NCBI RefSeq assembly: GCF_003054055.1
Contig: NZ_QBKI01000002.1
Span: forward strand, 1 to 64,000
Direction: 5' to 3'
DNA length: 64,000 nt
Origin: Pontibacter mucosus
GTDB taxonomy: Bacteria; Bacteroidota; Bacteroidia; Cytophagales; Hymenobacteraceae
Position numbers and translations under genes: made by a program. This document shows, piece by piece, positions 17,756-25,643 of this stretch (position 1 is the first letter of the stretch; every line of letters begins with the position of its first letter). The notes under the pieces were generated by a model. That model was not told where the DNA came from. It was given only the letters and a program-made list of their open reading frames with translations, and searched no databases.

Positions 17756-19756
17756 TTGGACCATCGTTTGAAAAATAAAATACTGATTTGGGCCGGCGGC
17801 GTGCTGGCCTTCTTTGCGCTCCTGTTCATCCTTCTTTTCGCCTTCAGGAGCAAACTCTTAAGCTATACCGTAGACCGCGTCATCGCCAAGGTGGAAAACC
17901 GCTATCCGGTGGATATGCACATCAACAAGGCTGAGTTTGTAGGCTGGAAATCTGTGGTGCTGAGCGACATCAGCCTGGTGCCGCACGACCGCGATACCCT
18001 CTTCACCACCGATAGCGTGCATGCCACTGTCGGGCTCCGCTCCTTGCTTAAGGGCCGTATCGTGTTCAGGCGCCTGGAGGTGAGCAACGGCTACCTGACC
18101 GCCGTGAAACGTGGCGACGAGACGAACTTCGACTTCCTGTTGAAGAAGGACGAGAAAACACCCGATCAGCCTAAGGACAGCACTGCCGCCGGCCGTAACT
18201 ATGGCCAGCTGCTGAACCGCCTCATCGAAACCGCCTTCGATAACGTGCCGGACCAGGTAGACTTCAAGAACCTGAATGCCTCCTACGCCTCCACCAGCCG
18301 CAACATCGACATCAGAATGCCTTACCTGCTCATCGACAAAGGCAACATCGAGTCGGATGTGTACATTAAAACCGACTCGCTGGTAAACAGCATGCACGTG
18401 AAAGGCACCATCGACCCGCGTGACTATAACATCTCCGCCAGCCTGTATGCCAGTGATACGACTGGAATACGTCTGCCCTATGTAAAAGAGCGCTTCGACG
18501 CCACGGTGGCCTTCGATACGCTGCACCTGAGCCTGACGGATAAAAAGTACCGCAACGACAACCTGACCGTTCGGGGCAATGCCATGGTGAACAACCTGGT
18601 GGTGAACCAGCCCAAAATCGCCTCAGAGGATGTGCACGTAACCGAAGGCGAAGTGGACTACGTGGTTACCATCGGGCCAAACCTGTACGTGGTGGATAGC
18701 CTGACGGAGGTGCGCGTGAACAAGGCCAAGGCCAAAGTATACGCGGCTTACCAGAACCGGCCTTCCCGCATCATCGACCTGAAGGTGAAGAGCGACCAGA
18801 TACAGGGCACCGACTTCTTTGCCTCCCTGCCCACAGGGCTTTTCGAAAACCTGGAGGGCATACAGGCCGAGGGCTGGCTGCAGTACGACCTGGACTTCCA
18901 CGTAGACCTGGACAGCCTGGGGCAGGTGGTGTTCGACTCTGACCTGGATGCCTCCGAAGACTTTAAGATTGTGAAGTGGGGCAACACCAACATCGAGAAG
19001 ATAAACAGCTCCTTTGTGCACACCATGTATGAGTATGGCAAGCCTATCCGCACCTTTACGGTGGGGCCGGCCAACCCGTTCTACGCGCCGCTGCATACCA
19101 TATCGCCCTATTTGCGCAATGCCATCCTTACCGCCGAGGATGCCGGCTTTTACAGCCACAACGGTTTCCACGAGGAGGCTTTCCGGCAGGCTATCATCAA
19201 AAACCTGAAGGAGGGCGACTTTGCCCGCGGGGGCAGCACCATCTCCATGCAGCTGGTGAAAAACGTGTTCCTGACGCGCCAGAAAACTGTTGCCCGCAAG
19301 GTGGAGGAGGCCATTATCGTGTGGCTTATCGAAAACCTGGATCTGGTGTCGAAGAACCGCATGTTTGAAGTATACCTCAACATTATTGAGTGGGGGCCGG
19401 ACGTGTATGGCGCCAAGGATGCCTCGCGCTTCTACTTTGGTAAGCAGCCGTCTGAGTTGAACCTGGCGGAGGCCATCTTCCTGACCAGCATCATCCCAAG
19501 CCCCAAACGCTACCGCTCCTCTTTTGACAGTGCGGGCAACCTGCGCAGCTGGAAATCCGGTTACTACCGCCTGATAGGGGGCATCATGCTGCGCCGCGGC
19601 CTGATTTCGCAGGAAGAGTATGAGAACCTGTACCCGAACGTGCGCCTCTACGGCCGTGCCCGCGACCTGATTGTGACAGAGCCGGATACGTCTATGGTAG
19701 AGGAAGAAGAGATAAACCAGTTTGAGCTGGAAAGTATAGACATGCTTAACTTTTAA
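17756..19756 (+). CDS. AsmA-like / GT51 peptidoglycan transglycosylase, TTG start
   Basis: A 666-residue protein with one N-terminal membrane helix (about 9-28). An AsmA/DUF748-like beta region follows (about 40-430), then a C-terminal family 51 transglycosylase domain (about 440-620). The GT51 motifs are intact: EDAGFYSHNGF with the catalytic Glu, GGSTISMQLVKN, RKVEEAI and KNRMFEVYLNIIEWG. There is no transpeptidase domain, so it should polymerise lipid II glycan strands only. No ATG lies between the in-frame stop at 17735 and the membrane helix. Translation must begin at TTG 17756 (or TTG 17768). A perfect 18-bp terminator follows the gene. Confidence 0.88.
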   Translation: MDHRLKNKILIWAGGVLAFFALLFILLFAFRSKLLSYTVDRVIAKVENRYPVDMHINKAEFVGWKSVVLSDISLVPHDRDTLFTTDSVHATVGLRSLLKGRIVFRRLEVSNGYLTAVKRGDETNFDFLLKKDEKTPDQPKDSTAAGRNYGQLLNRLIETAFDNVPDQVDFKNLNASYASTSRNIDIRMPYLLIDKGNIESDVYIKTDSLVNSMHVKGTIDPRDYNISASLYASDTTGIRLPYVKERFDATVAFDTLHLSLTDKKYRNDNLTVRGNAMVNNLVVNQPKIASEDVHVTEGEVDYVVTIGPNLYVVDSLTEVRVNKAKAKVYAAYQNRPSRIIDLKVKSDQIQGTDFFASLPTGLFENLEGIQAEGWLQYDLDFHVDLDSLGQVVFDSDLDASEDFKIVKWGNTNIEKINSSFVHTMYEYGKPIRTFTVGPANPFYAPLHTISPYLRNAILTAEDAGFYSHNGFHEEAFRQAIIKNLKEGDFARGGSTISMQLVKNVFLTRQKTVARKVEEAIIVWLIENLDLVSKNRMFEVYLNIIEWGPDVYGAKDASRFYFGKQPSELNLAEAIFLTSIIPSPKRYRSSFDSAGNLRSWKSGYYRLIGGIMLRRGLISQEEYENLYPNVRLYGRARDLIVTEPDTSMVEEEEINQFELESIDMLNF

Positions 19757-19769
19757 TCGAGCAAAGTAT

Positions 19770-19818
19770 AAAAGCGCCGCCCCTGCAACTACACAGCTGC
19801 AGGGGCGGCGCTTTTATC
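19770..19818 (+). terminator. Terminator after transglycosylase gene
   Basis: A perfect 18-bp stem: 19770-19787 (AAAAGCGCCGCCCCTGCA) with 19798-19815, with a 10-base loop and A/T tracts on both sides. It is preceded by AAAGTATA. Confidence 0.9.
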
Positions 19819-19845
19819 ACCCGCGGATTATGTATACTTGCACGT

Positions 19846-20883
19846 ATGGAGAAAGAAGAGACACCAACGCATGAGCCTGTGGGCCTGATACCGCGGGCAA
19901 GCGCCATGGCCTCCCGCGTGGGTCTGGACTGGTTTCTGCTGGCGCTGATTGGGATGATCTTGCTGGCCTACCTGTGGCCGGAGCTCGGTGTGGACCGGGA
20001 ACCCATTTCCTTGAGCGATGTGGCCAACTATGGGGTGTCGCTGATTTTCTTCTTCTATGGGCTGCGCCTGAGCCCTGAGAAATTAAAGGTAGGCCTGAGC
20101 AACTGGAAGCTGCATGTGGTGGTGCAGCTGAGTACTTTTATACTTTTCCCACTGCTGATTTTGCCGCTTTATACGTTGTTTAAGGACACGCCGCAGGAGT
20201 TGCTGTGGCTCGGGGTGTTTTACCTGGCCGCCCTGCCCTCTACGGTATCCTCGTCGGTGGTGATGGTGTCCATTGCAGGGGGTAATATTCCGGGAGCGAT
20301 TTTCAATGCCAGCATCTCCAGCCTGATGGGCATCTTCATCACCCCGCTCTGGATGGGGCTCTTCCTGACCACCAGTACCGAGGGTTTCGATATGGGCAGT
20401 GTGATGGGGAAACTGGTGCTGCAGGTGCTGCTGCCGGTCGTGTTGGGCATCCTTTTGCACCGCTATTGGGGTGATTTTGCCGAACGCAACAAGGGCCGCC
20501 TCCGTGTGTTCGACCAGATCATCATCCTGCTCATCGTGTTCACGTCCTTCTGCGAGTCGTTTGCCCGTGAGATGTTCAGTGGCTACAGTGCCGTGGATAT
20601 ACTTCTATTGGGCGCCGCCATGATAGGGCTGTTCTTCCTGGTATACTTTATTATCATGGCCATCACCCGGCTGCTGGGCTTCGACCGCGGAAACCAGATT
20701 ACGGCCATTTTCTGCGGCTCCAAAAAATCGCTGGTGCACGGTACTGTCATGTCGAAAGTGCTGTTTCCGGGGGGCAATATGGTTGGCATCATCCTGCTGC
20801 CCATCATGATTTACCACGCCCTGCAGCTGCTGGCCTCCAGCATCATCGCCCAGGCAGAGGCTAGGAGGAAGGGTGGTGAGTAA
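19846..20883 (+). CDS. Bile acid:sodium symporter (BASS/SBF-like) family transporter
   Basis: A 345-residue inner-membrane protein with about ten hydrophobic helices, of the SBF-like branch of the BASS superfamily. Landmarks are GVSLIFFFYGLRLSPEKL, the LAALPSTVSSSVVMVSIAGGN crossing region and GSKKSLVHGTVMSKVLF near the C-terminus. Family members move organic anions or sterol-like acids with sodium. The substrate of this clade is not known to me, so 'bile acid' should not be taken literally. It stands alone, after the terminator at 19770. Confidence 0.85.
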   Translation: MEKEETPTHEPVGLIPRASAMASRVGLDWFLLALIGMILLAYLWPELGVDREPISLSDVANYGVSLIFFFYGLRLSPEKLKVGLSNWKLHVVVQLSTFILFPLLILPLYTLFKDTPQELLWLGVFYLAALPSTVSSSVVMVSIAGGNIPGAIFNASISSLMGIFITPLWMGLFLTTSTEGFDMGSVMGKLVLQVLLPVVLGILLHRYWGDFAERNKGRLRVFDQIIILLIVFTSFCESFAREMFSGYSAVDILLLGAAMIGLFFLVYFIIMAITRLLGFDRGNQITAIFCGSKKSLVHGTVMSKVLFPGGNMVGIILLPIMIYHALQLLASSIIAQAEARRKGGE

Positions 20884-21042
20884 AGTATAAAGCTACCCTG
20901 ACTGATACTTATTGCTGATCGTAAGCTTCGAGCTTTCGTTCTAGCCTTAGGGCCGCAGTGTCCGCAGGTCCCGCGAAGGTCTGGTGTTGGCTATACTTTG
21001 TCTGCATCAGGATTTGCTGGATGAAAGGATGAGCAGGATTGC

Positions 21043-21624
21043 TTTACCGGGTCCAACCACCCCTAACCCCTCCTTGTCTAAGGCGGGGAGCCTGCTGTTA
21101 CTTTGGCTGAAGTATAATTTTCATAGCTTCAGTTCTCGCGCGGACAGGTCGCGACCTGTCCCTACAGAGTGTAAACCTACCACTAGCCCCTCCGTGGAGG
21201 GGAATTATATGCAGGCGATTAACATCCCCCTACTCCCTTCGAAGGGGGACTTAGGCTGAAGTTGCATAAGCAAAAGCTATCGACCCTATCCCAGCCTTTG
21301 GGTTGAGCGCCTTGTAGATTTCTGGTGCCGCTGTGGCGGCATTGCGACCGAAGGGTAGCAAAGGAAATGTACACCGCGCGATGCCCGAAGGCGAGCCCTC
21401 TCGGGCTTGAGAGCACCAAAGTATAAATGCAACAGTAGCCTTTGTTAGTCTATAGGATGAAAGGGAGCTAGCAAGGATAGCTTGGCTCCAGTTGCGGGAA
21501 GAAGGGGTTATGAAAGTATAACCGAAATATTAAAAGTATAGCCGAAGTATAAATATGGCTTTTCAAGCCAGTTGGGTTGCAAACCCAACATCATAGTAGG
21601 ACACAAGTCTAAAGACTTGCGCCA
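21043..21624 (+). repeat. Composite intergenic repeat, copy A
   Basis: A non-coding mosaic between convergent genes. In order: GGTCCAACCACCCCTAACCC unit (21043-21065); a perfect 20-base palindrome GGACAGGTCGCGACCTGTCC (21148-21167) with a CTAGCCCCTCC unit; CCCTTCGAAGGG (21236-21247); the about 230-base core (21289-21520); then palindromes TGGCTTTTCAAGCCA (21556-21570), GTTGGGTTGCAAACCCAAC (21571-21589) and CAAGTCTAAAGACTTG (21604-21619). Copies B, C and D have the same order. Apparent short reading frames on either strand shift frame between copies, so I treat it as non-coding. Confidence 0.88.
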
Positions 21625-21734
21625 GGAAGAGGACAAGGAAGTATCGCAGAAGCAAGTATGAAAGTATAGCCAAAGCATAAGTATAACTTAAGCGGATTCG
21701 GAAATCCATAGCCTTTACCACTTCCCTAAAAACA

Positions 21735-21768
21735 AAAAGCCCCACCCGCAAAAGCAGGCAGGGCTTTT
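21735..21768 (-). terminator. Terminator of DUF3817 gene
   Basis: On the minus strand AAAAGCCC pairs with GGGCTTTT around an imperfect inner stem, followed by a T-rich tract. It lies 20 bases past the DUF3817 stop. Confidence 0.75.
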
Positions 21769-21788
21769 AAACTATAGAAATCGCAGCT

Positions 21789-22115
21789 TTAAGCCATTTG
21801 TTTCTGATGCTCCGCTTTCAGCGCAGCCTCTTCCTTGTCCAGCAGGCGCTTGTCCAGAATGAACGGGCCGAATGGCAGGAGGGAAGCGATGAAGCCTGCC
21901 GCCAGCTTTTTAAAGCCCCAGTTATGCGCCAGCGTCACCTGCAGCAGGGCCAGCACATATAGCACGAACAGCAGACCGTGCGCCCAGCCAACGTACTTCA
22001 CAAACAGAGGCATATCAAACATATACTTTAAAGGCATAGCTATACCCAGCAGAAGCAGGTAAGAGATTCCTTCGTAAATGCCTATCGTGCGCAGGCGGGA
22101 GATGGGAGTTTTCAT
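21789..22115 (-). CDS. DUF3817 membrane protein
   Basis: A 108-residue protein of family DUF3817, with three to four membrane helices (about 11-30, 41-60, 70-88). It has the family core GIYEGISYLLLLGIAMPLKY and the HGLLFVLYVLALL segment, then PFGPFILDKRLLDKE. The function is unknown; relatives are often encoded beside unrelated metabolic genes. The frame is open upstream to 22232, but MKTPISRLRTIGIYEG at 22115 is the natural start. Confidence 0.85.
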   Translation of the reverse strand: MKTPISRLRTIGIYEGISYLLLLGIAMPLKYMFDMPLFVKYVGWAHGLLFVLYVLALLQVTLAHNWGFKKLAAGFIASLLPFGPFILDKRLLDKEEAALKAEHQKQMA

Positions 22116-22246
22116 CAGAGCTATTTTCTTGATAATGGATGTTGTTTTGCAACACCACAAAAGTACAAAACGTGCCCTACTCCCGCTGCAAAATTCGACA
22201 AAAGTATAGTTCCGGCAGCCAGTCGGCAGCAAAGCCGCAGGTTTAG

Positions 22247-23362
22247 CTATTCCTGCGAAACTCGTGTGGTTACTGCAGGGTTGGCGAATACTTCGTTCTG
22301 AATCCCAAGCGAAAAGCCGTGGATGGCGTCGAAAATAGCACGCACGAACTCTTCATCCAGGCCTATGTCGCCAGCGGCCTTCAGCCTGTTCTCGATCAGC
22401 TGCTGCCAGCGGCCCGACTGGTAAATATCCAGTGCATTGGCGCGCTTATACTCCCCGATGCGCTTCGATACATCGGCGCGCAGGAATAGCACGTTCAGCA
22501 GTTCGTGGTCCAGTTTATCGATGAGGGAACGCAGGTCCTGCAGCTGCTCGGGCTGCGCCACGCGCTCGCTTTCCAGGTCCAGCACAGTCAGCAGTTTGTC
22601 CAGGCCACTTGGCGTTACCTGCTGCGAGGCATCGCTGAGTGCTACATCCGGGTTAATGTGCGTCTCGATCATGAGGCCATCCGCACCTAGGCGCAGTGCC
22701 TGCTGGCTAACAGTCTCCAGCAAGTCGCGGCGTCCGGCAATGTGGCTAGGGTCGCAGAGCAGCGGAATGCCAGGGGCCAGCGAGCGGATTTCCTGGATGG
22801 TTTGCCACTTGGGGTGGTTGCGGTATGGCTTGTTGCTTGGCGTAGAGAAGCCGCGGTGGATAAGCGCCAGGTCGGTGATGCCTGCCTGGTTGAGGCGCTC
22901 CAGCGCGCCCAACCAAAGCTGAATGTCCGGGTTCACGGGGTTTTTCACCATCACCGGGATGTCTGTGCCACGCAGCGCATCAGCGATTTCCTGCACCGAG
23001 AAAGGGTTAACCGTGGTGCGGGCGCCTACCCACAGGATGTCCACGCCATACTTCAGGGCTTCCTCTACATGCTGCGTGTTAGCAACCTCCACAGTAGTTA
23101 GCAGGCCTGTTTCCTGCTTCACGGTCTGCAGCCACTCCAATCCTACGGTGCCTACGCCCTCGAACATACCCGGACGGGTGCGGGGCTTCCAGATACCTGC
23201 CCTGAAAATGGAAACGCGGTGGTCTTTCTTCAGCTCCCGTGCCGTCTGCAGCATCTGCTCTTCCGACTCTGCGCTGCAGGGGCCGGCAATTACGGTTGGC
23301 AGCGGACCGCCGTTCAGGATTTTTGTCTTTGCTACTGTGTTTAGGTTAGATGTGGTACTCAT
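22247..23362 (-). CDS. Bifunctional DAHP synthase / chorismate mutase
   Basis: A 371-residue fusion. Residues about 15-265 are a type I(beta)/KDO8P-like 3-deoxy-7-phosphoheptulonate synthase with AGPCSAES, GIWKPRTRP, GARTTVNPF, VKNPVNPD (PEP-site Lys140) and DPSHIAGRR. About 285-365 is an AroQ-type chorismate mutase (LRSLIDKLDHELLNVLFLRADVSKRIGEYK) with Arg and Lys positions kept. The fusion joins the first shikimate step with the branch to prephenate; in this arrangement the mutase often acts as the regulatory unit. It is the third gene of the pheA operon, 3 bases after the aminotransferase, and so sits under the Phe leader. Confidence 0.92.
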   Translation of the reverse strand: MSTTSNLNTVAKTKILNGGPLPTVIAGPCSAESEEQMLQTARELKKDHRVSIFRAGIWKPRTRPGMFEGVGTVGLEWLQTVKQETGLLTTVEVANTQHVEEALKYGVDILWVGARTTVNPFSVQEIADALRGTDIPVMVKNPVNPDIQLWLGALERLNQAGITDLALIHRGFSTPSNKPYRNHPKWQTIQEIRSLAPGIPLLCDPSHIAGRRDLLETVSQQALRLGADGLMIETHINPDVALSDASQQVTPSGLDKLLTVLDLESERVAQPEQLQDLRSLIDKLDHELLNVLFLRADVSKRIGEYKRANALDIYQSGRWQQLIENRLKAAGDIGLDEEFVRAIFDAIHGFSLGIQNEVFANPAVTTRVSQE

Positions 23363-23365
23363 GAT

Positions 23366-24547
23366 TTATAGTTGTGTTAATGTTTCCTTAGATGATTTTA
23401 CTCTGTTAATGGCTTCCTGAAGCTGGCTTTCGGGGCAGCAGAGGGAGACCCGCAGGTAACGCTCGCCCTGGCTGCCGAAGATCTTGCCGGGCGTCAGGAA
23501 AATGCCCTGTTCGTACAGCAATTCGTTGAGGTAGGCTTCCACGTCGCTTACTTCCTCCGGCACGAGGGCCCACACAAACATGCCCACTTGGTGTGGCTGA
23601 TACGTGCAACCCAGCTGTTGGAGCAGGAGGTGCGCCAGTTGTTGCCTTTTGGCGTAGGCGCTGTTGCGCTCGGCGTGCCAGCTGTGGCTGTTCTGCAGGG
23701 CTGCCACGGCGGCTTCCTGCACCGGCAGCAGCTGCCCCGAGTCAAGGTTGCTTTTCACGGCAAGTATGGCGGCCAGGTACTCCGGTTGCCCCAGCACCAT
23801 GCCCACGCGCCAGCCCGCCATGTTATGCGATTTGCTCAGCGAGTTCAGCTCCAGGCAGTTTGCCTTTGCCCCGGCTATACTTAGCAGGCTTAGCGGCTCT
23901 TGCTCGTGCAGCACCAGGCTATAGGGGTTGTCGTTGATGAGGAGCAGGCCATGCTTTTGGGAGAATTCCACGAGCCACTCCAAAGTGTGCATGGTGGCTG
24001 CAGTACCGGTGGGCATGTGCGGATAATTGATCCACATGAGCTTCACGTCTTTCTTGGCCACCAACTGCTCCAGCTCTTCGCGCTGTGGCAGCCAGCCGCT
24101 TTCCTCTTCCAAAGTATAAGTAAGGACTTCTGCCCCTGCCAGGCGCGCGGCGGCCGCGTAGGCCGGGTAGCCCGGGTTAGGTACCAGCACCTTGTCGCTG
24201 GGATTAAGGAAAGCCATGGAGATATGGAAAATGCCCTCTTTCGATCCGGCCAGTGGCAGCACTTCCTGCTCCTGCAGCTCTACCTGGTATTGGCGCTGAT
24301 ACCAGGCCTGTACCGCTTGCCGTAGCTTTGCTGTGCCATTGTATGGCTGGTAACCGTGGCTGCCCGCCTGCTGCGCCGACTGCGCCAGCGCCTGTACTGT
24401 TTCGGCAGAGGGAGCCATGTCGGGGCTACCGATGCCGAGGTTAATGATGTGCTTGCCCTGTGCCTGCAGCGCCCGCACCTCCGCCAGTTTTCGCGAGAAG
24501 TAGTACTCCTGCACGTGCTGTAATCTGTCTGCCTTAGGTATGATCAT
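23366..24547 (-). CDS. PLP-dependent aminotransferase, class I/II
   Basis: A 393-residue fold-type I aminotransferase. The PLP lysine lies in LNSLSKSHNMAGWRVGM, with NYPHMPTGT for the conserved NPxNPTG-like loop, NDNPYS for the cofactor Asp region and a C-terminal RVSLC substrate-carboxylate Arg. Its place between pheA and DAHP synthase-chorismate mutase, with 3-4 base gaps, argues that it makes phenylalanine or tyrosine from phenylpyruvate or hydroxyphenylpyruvate. By sequence alone it could also be an LL-diaminopimelate or aspartate-type enzyme. Confidence 0.86.
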   Translation of the reverse strand: MIIPKADRLQHVQEYYFSRKLAEVRALQAQGKHIINLGIGSPDMAPSAETVQALAQSAQQAGSHGYQPYNGTAKLRQAVQAWYQRQYQVELQEQEVLPLAGSKEGIFHISMAFLNPSDKVLVPNPGYPAYAAAARLAGAEVLTYTLEEESGWLPQREELEQLVAKKDVKLMWINYPHMPTGTAATMHTLEWLVEFSQKHGLLLINDNPYSLVLHEQEPLSLLSIAGAKANCLELNSLSKSHNMAGWRVGMVLGQPEYLAAILAVKSNLDSGQLLPVQEAAVAALQNSHSWHAERNSAYAKRQQLAHLLLQQLGCTYQPHQVGMFVWALVPEEVSDVEAYLNELLYEQGIFLTPGKIFGSQGERYLRVSLCCPESQLQEAINRVKSSKETLTQL

Positions 24548-24551
24548 GGTC

Positions 24552-25418
24552 TTAAAGTATGGCTGCGGTTTCTTTGGTGACGGTGCTTGTTTGTGGGCGT
24601 GCTGCCTGCTTAAGTATCCCCAGCACCTGCAGGTCCTCTACCAGTGGCCTTACTTGCGCAATAGCTTGTTGTAGATGCGATACATGGGGTGCTTCCACCT
24701 CTGCCACCAGCTGGGCTCTCCCTTCTCCGGCAGGCAGGGTTTGCAGGAGCGTCAGCTCTACCTGGTGCTTTTGCAGCAGGCTCAGAAGCAGGGTGAGGGT
24801 AGAAGTATGGAGCGGCTTCCGGAACACCACAATGGCCTTGTCTGCATCAGCGGGCACCTCGGGCTGCTCGCGCTGCAGCAGCAGAAAGCGCGTGTGGTTC
24901 TGCAGGGAATCCGCGATGTTTTCGGCAAGTATCTCCAGGCCGTACAGTTCAGCAGCAGCCTTGCCGGCAATGGCTGCCGTGGCCATTAAGCCTTGCTCCT
25001 GTATGGCCTTGGCGCTGTCGGCCGTGTCGTGGGTTACCTGGGGCTGCAGGTGCGGGTGCCGCTGCAAAAAGCCTTTGCACTGCGCCAGTGCCACCGGGTG
25101 CGAGGACACCGTGCGGATGTCGGCTATACGTTGGCCGGGCAGTGCCATCAGGTTTTGGTCGATGGATAGCCAGAGTTCTGCCGTAATGTGCAGGCGGTGC
25201 TCCTGCAGCAGACTATAGTTGAGCAACAGGCTCCCGGCCAGCGTATTCTCGATGGCCATTACCGCTGCATCTGTCTCCCCCTGCTGCAAAGCAACGCAAA
25301 GGCTGCTAAAAGTATCGCAGTGCGCTACTTCTAGGGGCATGCCGGGGAGCAGCTGCCGTGCGGCTGCATCGTGGAAGGAGGCGGGGCCACCCTGTATGGC
25401 AACTCTGGACTTTTTCAT
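24552..25418 (-). CDS. pheA: Prephenate dehydratase
   Basis: A 288-residue monofunctional enzyme converting prephenate to phenylpyruvate. The catalytic domain (about 4-183) has AIQGGPASFHDAA, AIENTLAGSLLLNY, the HDTADSAKA threonine motif and TRFLLLQ. The C-terminal ACT domain (about 193-270) normally binds phenylalanine through GALV and ESRP motifs; here the matching places read STLT and QTLP. Feedback inhibition by Phe may thus be weak or absent. It is the first structural gene after the Phe leader and attenuator, followed by the aminotransferase gene 4 bases on. Confidence 0.93.
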   Translation of the reverse strand: MKKSRVAIQGGPASFHDAAARQLLPGMPLEVAHCDTFSSLCVALQQGETDAAVMAIENTLAGSLLLNYSLLQEHRLHITAELWLSIDQNLMALPGQRIADIRTVSSHPVALAQCKGFLQRHPHLQPQVTHDTADSAKAIQEQGLMATAAIAGKAAAELYGLEILAENIADSLQNHTRFLLLQREQPEVPADADKAIVVFRKPLHTSTLTLLLSLLQKHQVELTLLQTLPAGEGRAQLVAEVEAPHVSHLQQAIAQVRPLVEDLQVLGILKQAARPQTSTVTKETAAIL

Positions 25419-25429
25419 GGTTAGATGGT

Positions 25430-25574
25430 TGGGGTAAAAAAGAAAAAGCCCCGCTGTTGGCGGGGCTTCTCTGGTTTATACTTGGTTCATTTCGCAAACA
25501 CAATAGCATTACCTGTGGAGCCCCGGCGGAGTACCAAAAAAGTAAAAGCTAAAGTAAAAAGTGTTGTGCGACAT
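25430..25574 (-). promoter_or_regulatory. Phenylalanine (Phe/Tyr) attenuator of the pheA operon
   Basis: Reading the minus strand: the leader ORF (25574-25509) has seven aromatic codons in a nine-codon stretch. Region 2, CGGGGCT (25525-25519), lies inside the last codons of that ORF. A terminator follows: AAGCCCCGC pairs with GCGGGGCTT (25468-25446), then a T tract to about 25434. Region 2 is complementary to the terminator's first arm (AGCCCCG). A ribosome stalled at the Phe/Tyr codons would leave region 2 free to form the antiterminator. A ribosome reaching the stop codon would cover region 2 and allow termination. The arrangement is seen directly; the mechanism is inferred from the enterobacterial pheA/trp model. 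Confidence 0.88.
25509..25574 (-). CDS. Phe/Tyr-rich leader peptide of pheA operon
   Basis: A 21-codon ORF starting ATG at 25574 and ending TAA at 25511-25509. The first half is MSHN then TFYFSFYFF: five Phe and two Tyr in nine residues. The second half is GTPPGLHR. It lies 91 bases upstream of pheA and is followed by an intrinsic terminator. It is best read as an attenuator leader peptide rather than a functional protein. Confidence 0.85.
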   Translation of the reverse strand: MSHNTFYFSFYFFGTPPGLHR

Positions 25575-25597
25575 GGTTCTTGTTACAATCTCTGCGG

Positions 25598-25632
25598 CTA
25601 AAGTAGTGGCTGCAGTTTATAAATCCTACAAA
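25598..25632 (-). promoter_or_regulatory. Possible promoter of pheA leader
   Basis: On the minus strand TTTG (25632-25629) and TACTTTAG (25605-25598) resemble the Bacteroidota -33 TTTG and -7 TAnnTTTG boxes. The 23-base gap is a little longer than usual. The position, just upstream of the leader ORF, is right. Confidence 0.4.
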
Positions 25633-25643
25633 AATTTTATTTT

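Noticed and set aside
21219..21419. Reading frames across the repeat cores (also at 55539-55736 and 62756-63187) encoding similar peptides such as FATLRSQC and YKALNPKAG
   Set aside because: The shared peptides come from shared DNA. The frames shift at the variable hairpins between copies, there is no start context, and changes follow base pairing rather than codons.
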